Assembly (NCBI GenBank): GCA_964451325.1
Contig: CAYVHO010000004.1
Span: 1-64,000 of the forward strand
Direction of reading: 5' to 3'
DNA from: JAADHI01 sp964451325
GTDB taxonomy: Bacteria; Nitrospirota; Nitrospiria; SBBL01; JAADHI01
DNA: 64,000 nt
A program made the translations under genes and the position numbers. Positions 26,536 to 34,502 of the stretch are shown one piece after another (within the stretch, counting starts at the first letter, position 1; each line of letters opens with the position of its first letter). The notes under the pieces were generated by a model. That model saw only the letters and a list, made by a program, of their open reading frames with translations, ran no database searches and had not been told where the DNA came from.

Positions 26536-27387
26536 TTACATTTTATATTTTTGTGCGCGTTGCCGAATAAGAACGGCAAGGAGATTCATTGTAAACAGAA
26601 GGATCAATAAAACAATGATGCCTGCCCCGGCCAGTCCGTGAAAATCGGCCTGAGGTCTTCCCGCCCAATTGAAGATCTGAATGGGCAGGACCGTAAAGGG
26701 GTCTGAAGGGCTTTCCGGAACAAAGGCGACATAGGCCAATGCACCGACCATAATCATCGGGGCGCTTTCTCCAATCGCTCTGGAAATGGCAAGAATCAAG
26801 CCGGTCATGATGCCGGGCAGTGCAGCAGGCAGGATTTGACCTATAATGACCTGCCAGCGCCTTGCGCCTAAGGCATAGGCCGCATCTCGAATGGCATTCG
26901 GCACGGCTCGAATGGCTTCCTGGGAAGAAATGATAATCACGGGTAAAACAAGCAGACTCAGGGTCAAGGCCCCGGCCAAGAGACTGCGATCCAGATCAAA
27001 GAAACGCACAAAAATCGTAAGCCCTAAGAGCCCGTAGACAATCGAGGGCATTCCCGCCAGGTTTGAAATATTAATCTCTATCCATCGGATCAGTCGTTTC
27101 CTGGGGGCATATTCCTCTAAGTAAAATGCCGTTGCGACACCCAGGGGGACGACAAAAAGTGTGGTCATCGAAATGAGCCACAAGCTGCCGAACAGGGCGG
27201 ATTTCACTCCGGCTTTATGCGTAAATCTTGAAGGAAAGCTGTTTAAAAAGTTCATGTTGAGCCAGGACAGGCCCTCATTTAGTATATGAAAGAGCAGAAT
27301 GCCCAGAACGGCCACCGCACAAAACGTGACACTCCGACACAGAAATAAAAAGAGATGCTCTCTTGTTTGTCGCCATCCTTTGTTCAT
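26536..27387 (-). CDS. pstA: phosphate ABC transporter permease PstA
   Basis: A 283-residue inner-membrane permease with about six helices and the coupling-loop region EAIRAVPNAIRDAAYALGARRWQVI. It forms the membrane channel together with PstC. The ATG overlaps the pstC stop by 4 bases. Confidence 0.95.
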   Translation of the reverse strand: MNKGWRQTREHLFLFLCRSVTFCAVAVLGILLFHILNEGLSWLNMNFLNSFPSRFTHKAGVKSALFGSLWLISMTTLFVVPLGVATAFYLEEYAPRKRLIRWIEINISNLAGMPSIVYGLLGLTIFVRFFDLDRSLLAGALTLSLLVLPVIIISSQEAIRAVPNAIRDAAYALGARRWQVIIGQILPAALPGIMTGLILAISRAIGESAPMIMVGALAYVAFVPESPSDPFTVLPIQIFNWAGRPQADFHGLAGAGIIVLLILLFTMNLLAVLIRQRAQKYKM

Positions 27388-28280
27388 ATCGCCCTTCTTT
27401 TGTCTGAAGAAATCAGATAATTCCCAAACATGTTCATGCTCAGGGTCATCACAAATAACAGTGTCGCCACGGCATATATAGTCAGATATTCAATGCCACC
27501 CGCCGGCGTGTCTCCCAAACTCACCTGTACGATGTAGGCCGTCATGGTCTGAATGCTCTCCAGAGGGTTCAGGGTCAGGGTCGGGGTCGCCCCCGCTGCA
27601 AGGGTGACGGCCATGGTTTCGCCGATTGCCCTGGAAACGGCCAGAACAATGGAGGCCCCCACGCGAGACTTGGCCGCAGGCAACACGATTTGGGTCGTGA
27701 CTTCGTAGGGCGTCGCTCCAAGGGCATAAGCCCCGTCACGCAGGTCTCCCGGAACAGCACGAAAGGCATCATCGCAGAGCGAAGAAATCATCGGCAGAAT
27801 CATGATCCCGACAACGATGGCAGCGCTGAGTGCGTTAAAAATCTGTATGTCAGGCAAGACCGTTTTGATGATGGGTGTGACAAAAGTCAGGGCAAAATAA
27901 CCGTAAACAACGGTCGGAATGCCCGCCAGAATCTCAAGTGTCGGTTTGATGATGGCGCGAAAGCGACTTGAAGCAAACTCATTTAAGTAGGCTGCAATGA
28001 GCAATCCGGCAGGCGCTGCCAACAACATCGACCCGACGACAATGAGAAGCGTTCCCGATACCAGGGGCAGCACCCCGAAGGACTTGGGTTCAAGCAGGGG
28101 TTCCCAGCGTGTGCCAAACAAGAACTCGAAGAGGGAAACCTGTGAGAAAAAATTCAGAGACTCTCTGCCCAGGATCAGTACGACGGTTCCGGTCGTCAGG
28201 ACAGTCACCAAAACACAAAGAAGGAGTGTCAGGTGAACACCGTGGTCGATCCATTTTGCTTTATCTGTCAATATCGGCAA
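27384..28280 (-). CDS. pstC: phosphate ABC transporter permease PstC
   Basis: A 298-residue permease with six helices and the loop DAFRAVPGDLRDGAYALGATPYEVTTQ. I chose the TTG at 28278-28280, four bases after the pstS stop and behind GGGAAAG: a longer upstream reading would overlap pstS and begin with an uncharacteristic basic, Cys-containing stretch. The resulting length is usual for PstC. Confidence 0.9.
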   Translation of the reverse strand: MPILTDKAKWIDHGVHLTLLLCVLVTVLTTGTVVLILGRESLNFFSQVSLFEFLFGTRWEPLLEPKSFGVLPLVSGTLLIVVGSMLLAAPAGLLIAAYLNEFASSRFRAIIKPTLEILAGIPTVVYGYFALTFVTPIIKTVLPDIQIFNALSAAIVVGIMILPMISSLCDDAFRAVPGDLRDGAYALGATPYEVTTQIVLPAAKSRVGASIVLAVSRAIGETMAVTLAAGATPTLTLNPLESIQTMTAYIVQVSLGDTPAGGIEYLTIYAVATLLFVMTLSMNMFGNYLISSDKRRAI

Positions 28281-28284
28281 TGGA

Positions 28285-29223
28285 CTACTTTCCCGCCTGA
28301 TGGATTTGTTTGAGGCCGTCTTCGTATTGTGCCGTCGGCAGTGGCACATAACCCACTTCTTTGGAAAGCAGCGGCGCATTCTCCAGGTAAAATTTCATAA
28401 ACTCAAACACTTCGGTCCGCCCCAGTGCAGATAAGCTGACATAGATAAAGATGGGACGGGAAAGAGGAGAATAGCTACCATCGTTGATGTTTTTTTCAGA
28501 GGGTGACACGGCTTCTGCGCTATCCTGAATCGGAACCGCTTTGACGAGTTGTCTGTTTTCAAAATAATAAGCAAAACCAAAATAGCCTAAGGCATCTCGG
28601 TCACCAGCAATCCCCCGCACGAGGACATTCGGGTCTGCACTCATGGTATAGTTCGAACGGCTGGCGTGTGCTTTACCGTTAATCACCTTCGTAAAATAAT
28701 CAAAAGTGCCTGAATCCGTCCCTGGCCCGTAGAGGCGAATCTTACGATCCGGCCAGATGGAACGGACATCCTGCCAGGTTTTGACGGTGCTTCCTGGCTG
28801 CCAGATTTTTTTTAATTCGGCGACACTTAAAAAATCGACCCAGGTGTTTTCAGCATTGATCACGACAGCAATGCCGTCATAAGCAATGGGCAGCTCAAGA
28901 TAGGCGACCTCGTTTTTTCCGGCAGTTTTAATCTCGCTCGCTTTCATCAAGCGCGATGCATTATTGATATCGATTTCACCTGCAGAAAATTTCTTAAAAC
29001 CACCGCCTGTACCGGAGATACCGATGGTCACGCGCACCCTGGGGTATTTGTGACCGAACTCCTCTGCAACGGCTTCGGTAACGGGGAAGACCGTACTGGA
29101 ACCGTCAATTTTAACCGTTCCTCTCAAGGGTTTTGCGAAGGTGTCATTGACAAAAGCCGTGGAGAGAAAGGCAAAAAACACTAATATTTTTAAAAGTTTT
29201 GAATAAATCGAATCTCTTTTCAT
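28285..29223 (-). CDS. pstS: phosphate-binding protein PstS
   Basis: A 312-residue periplasmic binding protein: signal peptide to about residue 30, then IDGSSTVFPVTEAVAEEF, ISGTGGGFKKFSAGEIDI, and RIRLYGPGTDSGTFDYF, which carry the phosphate-contacting Ser/Thr residues of the PstS family (the third read here as RKIRLYGPGTDSGTFDYF). It captures phosphate for PstCAB. The ATG at 29223 has GGGAGA 8 bases upstream; a reading from 29247 would place the ribosome site inside the gene. Candidate PhoB sites lie 53-82 bases upstream. Confidence 0.95.
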   Translation of the reverse strand: MKRDSIYSKLLKILVFFAFLSTAFVNDTFAKPLRGTVKIDGSSTVFPVTEAVAEEFGHKYPRVRVTIGISGTGGGFKKFSAGEIDINNASRLMKASEIKTAGKNEVAYLELPIAYDGIAVVINAENTWVDFLSVAELKKIWQPGSTVKTWQDVRSIWPDRKIRLYGPGTDSGTFDYFTKVINGKAHASRSNYTMSADPNVLVRGIAGDRDALGYFGFAYYFENRQLVKAVPIQDSAEAVSPSEKNINDGSYSPLSRPIFIYVSLSALGRTEVFEFMKFYLENAPLLSKEVGYVPLPTAQYEDGLKQIHQAGK

Positions 29224-29275
29224 TTCAGTTTCTCCCTGTTGGATCAAAACAAGCTTACAATGCCTGTCTTTGAGA

Positions 29276-29305
29276 ATGATGAGAACATTGTGAGGATTGG
29301 GTTAG
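29276..29305 (-). promoter_or_regulatory. candidate Pho box upstream of pstS
   Basis: Three 8-base units spaced exactly 11 bases apart: 29276-29283, 29287-29294 and 29298-29305. On the minus strand they read CTCATCAT, CTCACAAT, CTAACCCA. PhoB boxes are 11-bp direct repeats with a conserved CT-start block, and the same arrangement appears before the porin and phoB genes. Confidence 0.6.
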
Positions 29306-29345
29306 GATTGCGGGGGATGGTTTTTTAAATACTTAATACTTAAAG

Positions 29346-30068
29346 TTAAAATCCGCTGTCCGGGTCTGTCGGGTCAACGACGCTGTTTGAACCGGAAGAG
29401 AAGTCAATGCTTCTACCTTGCACACCGCCGAAGATATAGTAGGCCAGGGCGACTTTGAAAGAGAGATCTCCCGCCTTTGCTTTGAGGCCGGGCTGTACGA
29501 CATACAAAGAGGGATCTGAACTGCTTTTTCCTTCTTCAAGAATAAATCCACCTGCATTCAAAAAGAGCGCACCCTTTTCAATGGTGATGCTTGCACCTTC
29601 AACATTTATGTCCGAATCCCAAAGCAAATCAGAAGGATGCCAGACCGCTTTTTTTCGAGCGAATTTTCCACCATAGACCGTTAAGGGTTTGGCGAGCTTC
29701 AAAGCGGCATAGGCGTAATCCAGTTGAAAACCTTTGGATGAAAACCCATCATCAAGGGTCTGATTGCTCGACCGTGGGTCATCTCCACCACTCGCGAAGC
29801 CAATACCGACCTTGATCCCCTCTGCAACTTTTGCATCCATACCGATTCTAACTCTCAGTCTGCCACGGCTTCGGTCTGCGATTTCTTTTCCGGTTTCATC
29901 TTTTGTAGTGAGCTGATAACGAAGCCTTAAATCTCCTTTGAGGTTGATTGTTTTAACCCAATCGGGCACTTCATTTTCTTCGGCAGAGGCGGCTGAATTT
30001 CCCGATAACATCGGGACAAATAATCCAACAGCCATCATGACAGCCAGACGATTCTTCATAAGCTTCAC
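29346..30068 (-). pseudogene. truncated outer-membrane porin of the Pho region
   Basis: A 240-residue product with a signal peptide (to about 30) and the N-terminal half of a putative-porin family barrel: INLKGDLRLRYQLT, RSRGRLRVRIGMDAKV, FASGGDDPRSSNQTLDDGFSSKG and LLWDSDINVEGASI. Full-length members are around 400 residues. Here the frame stops after VVDPTDPDSGF, with only about 120 bases before pstS, so the C-terminal strands are missing and no second fragment is visible. Probably a phosphate-starvation porin that lost its end. It might be a short variant, but it lacks the terminal aromatic strand. Confidence 0.65.
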
Positions 30069-30146
30069 TTTTGTATTCCTCCAATTTATCTTGTTTTAAA
30101 ATCCGTTTTTATTAACGGCAAGACAAACTTACGATAGTGATTTTGG

Positions 30147-30179
30147 GGAATAATGAGGGGATGATGAGAACTTGATTAG
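30147..30179 (-). promoter_or_regulatory. candidate Pho box upstream of the porin gene
   Basis: Three 11-bp-phased units; the plus-strand blocks ATAATGAG (30150-30157), ATGATGAG (30161-30168) and TTGATTAG (30172-30179) match the pstS and phoB sites. They lie 80-110 bases upstream of the start. Confidence 0.6.
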
Positions 30180-30220
30180 AGTGTAAAGAAGTGTCTTATC
30201 GAATTCAGGAAGAAGGTGGC

Positions 30221-30496
30221 TTATCGATTTTCCCGCGTATGCCAAATACGCAGAATGTAAAGATTCGACTGCTGTATTTCGTAACGCAGTTCATAACGAC
30301 CGATGAGTAGACGGCGAACGTCACGCGGTTCAAATTCTTCAAGTTTTTCGCCAATACGAGGTTGTTTGATGAGTAGAGTAGGTGATGTGACAAGAGATTG
30401 TACCGTCTGCGCAGCCGCTTTTCTATTGATTGGAGCTAAAAATTCGTACAACCGGGCCAAATCCGACAGGGCTTTTCTCGTCCATTTCAGTTTCAT
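30221..30496 (-). CDS. ParE/RelE-family toxin, paralogue of 315-590
   Basis: A 91-residue toxin nearly collinear with the one at 315-590: identical MKLKWTRKALSDLARLY start, QPRIGEKLEEFEPRDVRRLL and YILRIWHTRENR end, with substitutions between. It overlaps its antitoxin gene by 4 bases. The module sits between the Pho-regulated porin and the phospholipase insert. Confidence 0.88.
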   Translation of the reverse strand: MKLKWTRKALSDLARLYEFLAPINRKAAAQTVQSLVTSPTLLIKQPRIGEKLEEFEPRDVRRLLIGRYELRYEIQQSNLYILRIWHTRENR

Positions 30497-30753
30497 TTCT
30501 TTGGAAGCGGCAAGGGCTGATCGGTATCAAGGCTATCCGCCCAGGCTTGAACAGCCTGGTGATCAATTACAGCATCATCAACCTCTGCAAGTGCCTCTAA
30601 AGTGAGTCGTCTGCGTTCTTCCTCCTGTTCTACCCAGGCGCTGAGCGCTTGTTTTACGATCCAAGCCCGTGAACGTTCTAGCCGAGAGGCTATCTGATCG
30701 ACTTTTTCCGCAAGAGAGAGAGGAACATGAGCCGTAATGACTTTGTTATCCAT
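30493..30753 (-). CDS. ribbon-helix-helix antitoxin, paralogue of 587-850
   Basis: An 86-residue ParD/CopG-like antitoxin, MDNKVITAHVPLSLAEKVDQ, with the same RRRLTLEALAEVDD linker as its paralogue. GAGG lies 6 bases before the ATG. Because both toxin and antitoxin have close copies 30 kb away, cross-neutralisation is possible. Confidence 0.87.
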   Translation of the reverse strand: MDNKVITAHVPLSLAEKVDQIASRLERSRAWIVKQALSAWVEQEEERRRLTLEALAEVDDAVIDHQAVQAWADSLDTDQPLPLPKK

Positions 30754-30777
30754 GGAGTACCTCTTTTTATTTTCAGT

Positions 30778-30800
30778 CTAAATGAATCATAGTGATTTAG
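30778..30800 (-). promoter_or_regulatory. palindromic operator upstream of parDE copy 2
   Basis: The inverted repeat AATCA-TAG-TGATT (30785-30797) lies within CTAAAT...ATTTAG ends. It shares the half-site AATCAT with the operator of the first module. Confidence 0.5.
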
Positions 30801-31077
30801 ATTGATTGAGTCAATGCCGCTTCCCTAGAATTTTGTGGAATTCGATTTGAAAGACTGTACAAATAAGAAAAATTCAAAAACCACGAGTACAGGAAGACAG
30901 GGAGCGGCATTGACGACATCTACAACTAAACAGCTTTATTGATGAGATATTTTGAGAAATACGAGGAGGAACAGAGAATAGGGGAAACAGTACCGTCCCA
31001 GTTCTAGTAAGATCATTTTTTATAGACTTCAGTCAAATACTCAGGCTTGCAAACCAAAATATTTGCTGCATCTCGCC
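30801..31077. other. intergenic region without recognised gene
   Basis: Between the second parDE module and the primase-like gene I see no gene, strong hairpin or promoter. It marks one edge of the accessory insert between pst and phoBR. Confidence 0.4.
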
Positions 31078-31818
31078 TTAGCCAGAGGTTGGACTCCAAC
31101 CGTCAATCACGGTTGGAAGTTTGGTGGCTTTTCCACCCTCGGATATGCGTATTGAACTAGAACTTTGTTGCAGCTGGTGAGCAATATATATGGAGTCAAT
31201 AATGGGGCTAACCAGAATAGATTTGCCCAAAACATGAATCCTTTGTTCGGCAGACATTAGATTTAGCGAGGATGCATGATAGGAGTCCCCAGAATCAAGT
31301 ACCAAAAATCCTTGAGGCATGAGTTCTCTGCATACACTGTGGACAATTCGTGTATTGTTTTTAGAGACTTCACAGTGAAAATCTAGAAAATTTAAATGGT
31401 GAGATTCTTCGTGCGTGTCAATTACCTCAGAACAGAGACTCACGTTGAGAGTGTTTCCCTCGGTAACTTTCACGAGGATATCTGATTCCAGATCTCGTCT
31501 ATAGTAATCAATGGACTGCCCCTGGCCTTGGTGAAAAAATGTCGCTTTCAACAATGCAGCGGTACACTCCCCACTCTTCATGCAGGCGGAAAAAATCGCT
31601 TCCCAGAAGGGAACCTTCGTGGCCTTTCGAATTGAAAGAGCCTGCTCGATAATCGTTTTTTCGAATTCCTTGATCTCAATGCGTTCTTGAAGAAGTGGAG
31701 GTGACGTGTACCTGAAGATGGTGCATCTCTCTATATTCTGATGCGCAAGAATAAGCGTCCGATACGCCAGCGAGGCTGGCTTTCCAATAAGCTCATCTAT
31801 TTCAGACTGTCTCAGCAT
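31078..31818 (-). CDS. unknown protein, possibly AEP/primase-like, partner of the patatin gene
   Basis: A 246-residue protein with no membrane segment. Not confidently recognised. The C-terminal half has LNFLDFHCEVSK, LVLDSGDSYHASSLNLMS and SSIRISEGG. The acidic LDF plus a GDSYH (small-x-His) and a late RIS resemble the spaced D, s-x-H motifs of archaeo-eukaryotic primase folds, but I cannot verify this. I chose the ATG at 31818, 13 bases after the patatin-gene stop; longer readings overlap that gene. The gene is clearly cotranscribed with it, so the two should act together. Confidence 0.6.
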   Translation of the reverse strand: MLRQSEIDELIGKPASLAYRTLILAHQNIERCTIFRYTSPPLLQERIEIKEFEKTIIEQALSIRKATKVPFWEAIFSACMKSGECTAALLKATFFHQGQGQSIDYYRRDLESDILVKVTEGNTLNVSLCSEVIDTHEESHHLNFLDFHCEVSKNNTRIVHSVCRELMPQGFLVLDSGDSYHASSLNLMSAEQRIHVLGKSILVSPIIDSIYIAHQLQQSSSSIRISEGGKATKLPTVIDGWSPTSG

Positions 31819-31831
31819 AAATACAATGCTT

Positions 31832-33796
31832 CTAACTTTCTTGCTTCGTTGGGCGTACAGCACCTTCGATGGAGCGAAAATTTTCGTAATTAAACTCACT
31901 GATACGCTCTTCATGAGGCAACTGATAAGTTGACAACAGAGCTTCACGGGGATTAATTGGTCGGCCTGGAAGTGGGTGGTCCGCGATATTATTTACGACC
32001 AAACTGTAAAGAGAATCCACTCCCATTCTATTAAGATAAAAAACCCGCGTGTTTCCCTCTATCACAACCAGATTATTTCCCCACTTTTCCATGACCGGTG
32101 GGGTCACAGATGAGACGTATTGTCCATCCGCCATTATCTTCGCTGGCTTACAGAATGGTATTCCGTATTTTTCGTACAACACTGCTAGATGGGCAATTTG
32201 ACGATACTTGTAAGAACGAACTCGTCGAACGATCATTTTGACAGCTTGATCGGTCTCTTGTTTTAGAGACACTTGTTGTATCTCGATCTTGACCTTCGGG
32301 TCTCTATATTGATGAACTCCTTGTTTCAGTAAGGATATAAGTTTGTTCGAGTCGTCCTCTTCCAGAGTTAGCTTAGGTCTGCTGTGCCCGCCAGAACCGA
32401 GTAGTTGATCCAGCTGCTTAAGGAGAATCTCGATCATGGGGCGATGTTTCGTTCCGATATAAACCACACCTCTAGGGGAATACTCTGTTGCACTGATGTC
32501 TTGGATAAAGACTGAATTGTGACGATTGTCTTCGTGACTAAGAAGAAAGCAGTTCAGTGGGATCTGGTCAGTCTCAATAACTTTCGCGCCCATTTTTTTA
32601 AGCAGGTCTCTCCGGTGGTTTTCCCGGGTATCACCAGATCCTGACTTTACGAGAATATCAACTTCAGCACCTGCAAACATCCAGTGGGCGATTGAAGGGA
32701 AGAGCCGCCAGTACCATTTTGTACCTGAGCAGGAGACAACAAGGCGTTTCCCTGGTGTTACCATCTCTCTAACGAGATCATCAAACAGCTCGTCTTCACT
32801 ATACCGGGCAACATCGGACGCCAATGAATCGTTGAGTTCTGAGTGTTCATTCTGGATGAAGTCCTTCACAGCAGCGCGTCCAGAATCAAGCAATAATTTA
32901 ACTTCTTCCGTAGAAATATTGAAATTTATGCTGGATACTGCATCGGTATTGATATTAACTGAACTAATGTTGCTCTGCATCTTGATCTGCAGATCCGTCG
33001 CTCCGCTGATGATTGTGTCAATCAAACGATGCACTAGCCAACTTAGTGTCCACTCAGTTTTCGGTTCTTGATGCTCTACAAGACGAAAAGCGAGAATACG
33101 GCCACCAAGTGCCGGTGAATTGTTTCCCTGATCATCAAACACGAACGATGGAAGATTACTTAGCATTCCGCCATCGACAAAGAAATCATTTCCAGATTCC
33201 ACTGGCTCAAAAAAGAGGGGAATCGAGCAAGAGCTGCGAACGGCCATTGCAACTTTTGCATCGGGTGTGTCTTTCGTACTCCAAATCTTAGGACGTCGAC
33301 CAGCAAGGTCAGTTGCAATTACCCACGTCGGAAGAATTAGATCACTAAACTTAATGGGACGTGGTTTATTTGGAAGTAATTCGGAAAGAAGATCATCCAG
33401 CCAATCCTCCAATTTCTCAGATGAGTACGCCGAACCGTTTTTTAGAATTTTCCCAAAAAGTTCATTCTTCCCTTTAAAAAAAAGGCTCCCGGCGCGACCC
33501 CACCAAAATGTCGAAATACGTTTCTTGGGTTCTGCCAGCAGTGTGCTAAATTTAAGATATGCGCATTTCTCGTAGAGAAATTTCTCGTTTGCGCCAGCTC
33601 CAACAAGAACAGCGATAATGGATCCTGCAGATGTACCAGCAACTTCGGAAAAATTAACACCGCACTTAATGGCAGCTTCGTAGGCTCCGATGTGACCCGC
33701 CCCGCGACAGCCCCCTCCCTCGAATACACCACGACAGGCCTGAAAAAACTTTGTTTGTGGGTACTGCTCTACAGCTGCATTGTCATTTACATGCAT
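31832..33796 (-). CDS. multidomain patatin-like phospholipase with PLD-like and ParB-like regions
   Basis: A 654-residue protein. Residues 20-300 form a patatin domain: oxyanion motif EGGGCRGAGHIGAYEA (26-41), nucleophile GTSAG with Ser56, catalytic DGG with Asp208. Residues about 345-465 look like a phospholipase-D-type fold (MFAGAEVDILVKSG, RRDLLKKMGAKVIE) with a degenerate HNSVFIQD in place of HxKxxxxD. Residues about 535-640 resemble a ParB/Srx-type domain (NNLVVIEGNTRVFYLNRMG). No signal peptide. Patatin enzymes cleave membrane phospholipids and serve as killing effectors in several anti-phage systems; the added domains and the partner gene suggest such a role here, by inference. Seen with a toxin-antitoxin pair in an insert between conserved Pho genes. 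Confidence 0.75.
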   Translation of the reverse strand: MHVNDNAAVEQYPQTKFFQACRGVFEGGGCRGAGHIGAYEAAIKCGVNFSEVAGTSAGSIIAVLVGAGANEKFLYEKCAYLKFSTLLAEPKKRISTFWWGRAGSLFFKGKNELFGKILKNGSAYSSEKLEDWLDDLLSELLPNKPRPIKFSDLILPTWVIATDLAGRRPKIWSTKDTPDAKVAMAVRSSCSIPLFFEPVESGNDFFVDGGMLSNLPSFVFDDQGNNSPALGGRILAFRLVEHQEPKTEWTLSWLVHRLIDTIISGATDLQIKMQSNISSVNINTDAVSSINFNISTEEVKLLLDSGRAAVKDFIQNEHSELNDSLASDVARYSEDELFDDLVREMVTPGKRLVVSCSGTKWYWRLFPSIAHWMFAGAEVDILVKSGSGDTRENHRRDLLKKMGAKVIETDQIPLNCFLLSHEDNRHNSVFIQDISATEYSPRGVVYIGTKHRPMIEILLKQLDQLLGSGGHSRPKLTLEEDDSNKLISLLKQGVHQYRDPKVKIEIQQVSLKQETDQAVKMIVRRVRSYKYRQIAHLAVLYEKYGIPFCKPAKIMADGQYVSSVTPPVMEKWGNNLVVIEGNTRVFYLNRMGVDSLYSLVVNNIADHPLPGRPINPREALLSTYQLPHEERISEFNYENFRSIEGAVRPTKQES

Positions 33797-34308
33797 GGAT
33801 CAAACTCCACGATTCAAGGCTAATGTGTTTCGTGATGTAAAGAGTATGTAGCCAGTGCAAATAGAAGAAATTCGTGCCCATCCAGATAAGTCCAACTCCC
33901 GACAACAAGTCTAACGGAAAAGAAAAAAAATGATGACGATGTAGAACTGAGAATAAAATCTACATCGTTTAGGAATCTTTTTCAATGCGTATTTCTATTC
34001 AAAATTAGCGAATACGGATTGAAACATTGGATTAATCAAGGAAAATCAAAAACCAACATTTCAGAAAGAAAGACAGGAAAACTGATCAGCCTGCAGAAAA
34101 TCTATATCAGAGTCCGGCCTTCTCGGAGAAAGAAAGGAAAAAACCTCAAGAGCCTTTAAGCATGAACAACCCGTTGATGGGGGTTTTCATCCTTAGAGCG
34201 GTTTATATGAATATCACTAATCCATTTATGTACATTTTTACAGAAATTAATCTTTAATCAAGATAAACTTTTCTGAAAGACGAGAAGTGTGATAAATCCA
34301 GAATTAGC
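33797..34308. other. intergenic region without recognised gene
   Basis: About 500 AT-rich bases between the patatin gene and the MITE-like element. No convincing reading frame or RNA structure is visible. It probably contains the promoter of the patatin operon and decayed insert sequence. Confidence 0.4.
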
Positions 34309-34486
34309 TCAGTAACTTCCGGTTAGGAAATTGCGCCACATTAGATCCTAATAAAAAATGTCATTTCGACGAGGAACGAGGAGAAATCTTAATACGGTGT
34401 TCTGGTTTTTTGATCCAAAAGGATAAGATTTCTCTCTTCGTTCGAAATGACAGGGCTATCGCAAATTTGTAGCCGGAAGTTACTGA
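34309..34486. repeat. MITE-like palindromic element, copy 1
   Basis: A 178-bp element with perfect 14-bp terminal inverted repeats TCAGTAACTTCCGG. Inside them is a second long inverted repeat starting GTCATTTCGACGAGG, whose complement ends at GAAATGAC. The whole can fold into one long hairpin. The same layout occurs at 41045-41219. No coding capacity. It ends 17 bases from the phoR stop codon, where the hairpin could also stop transcription. Confidence 0.82.
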
Positions 34487-34502
34487 AATTAGTTGGAAAA
34501 AA

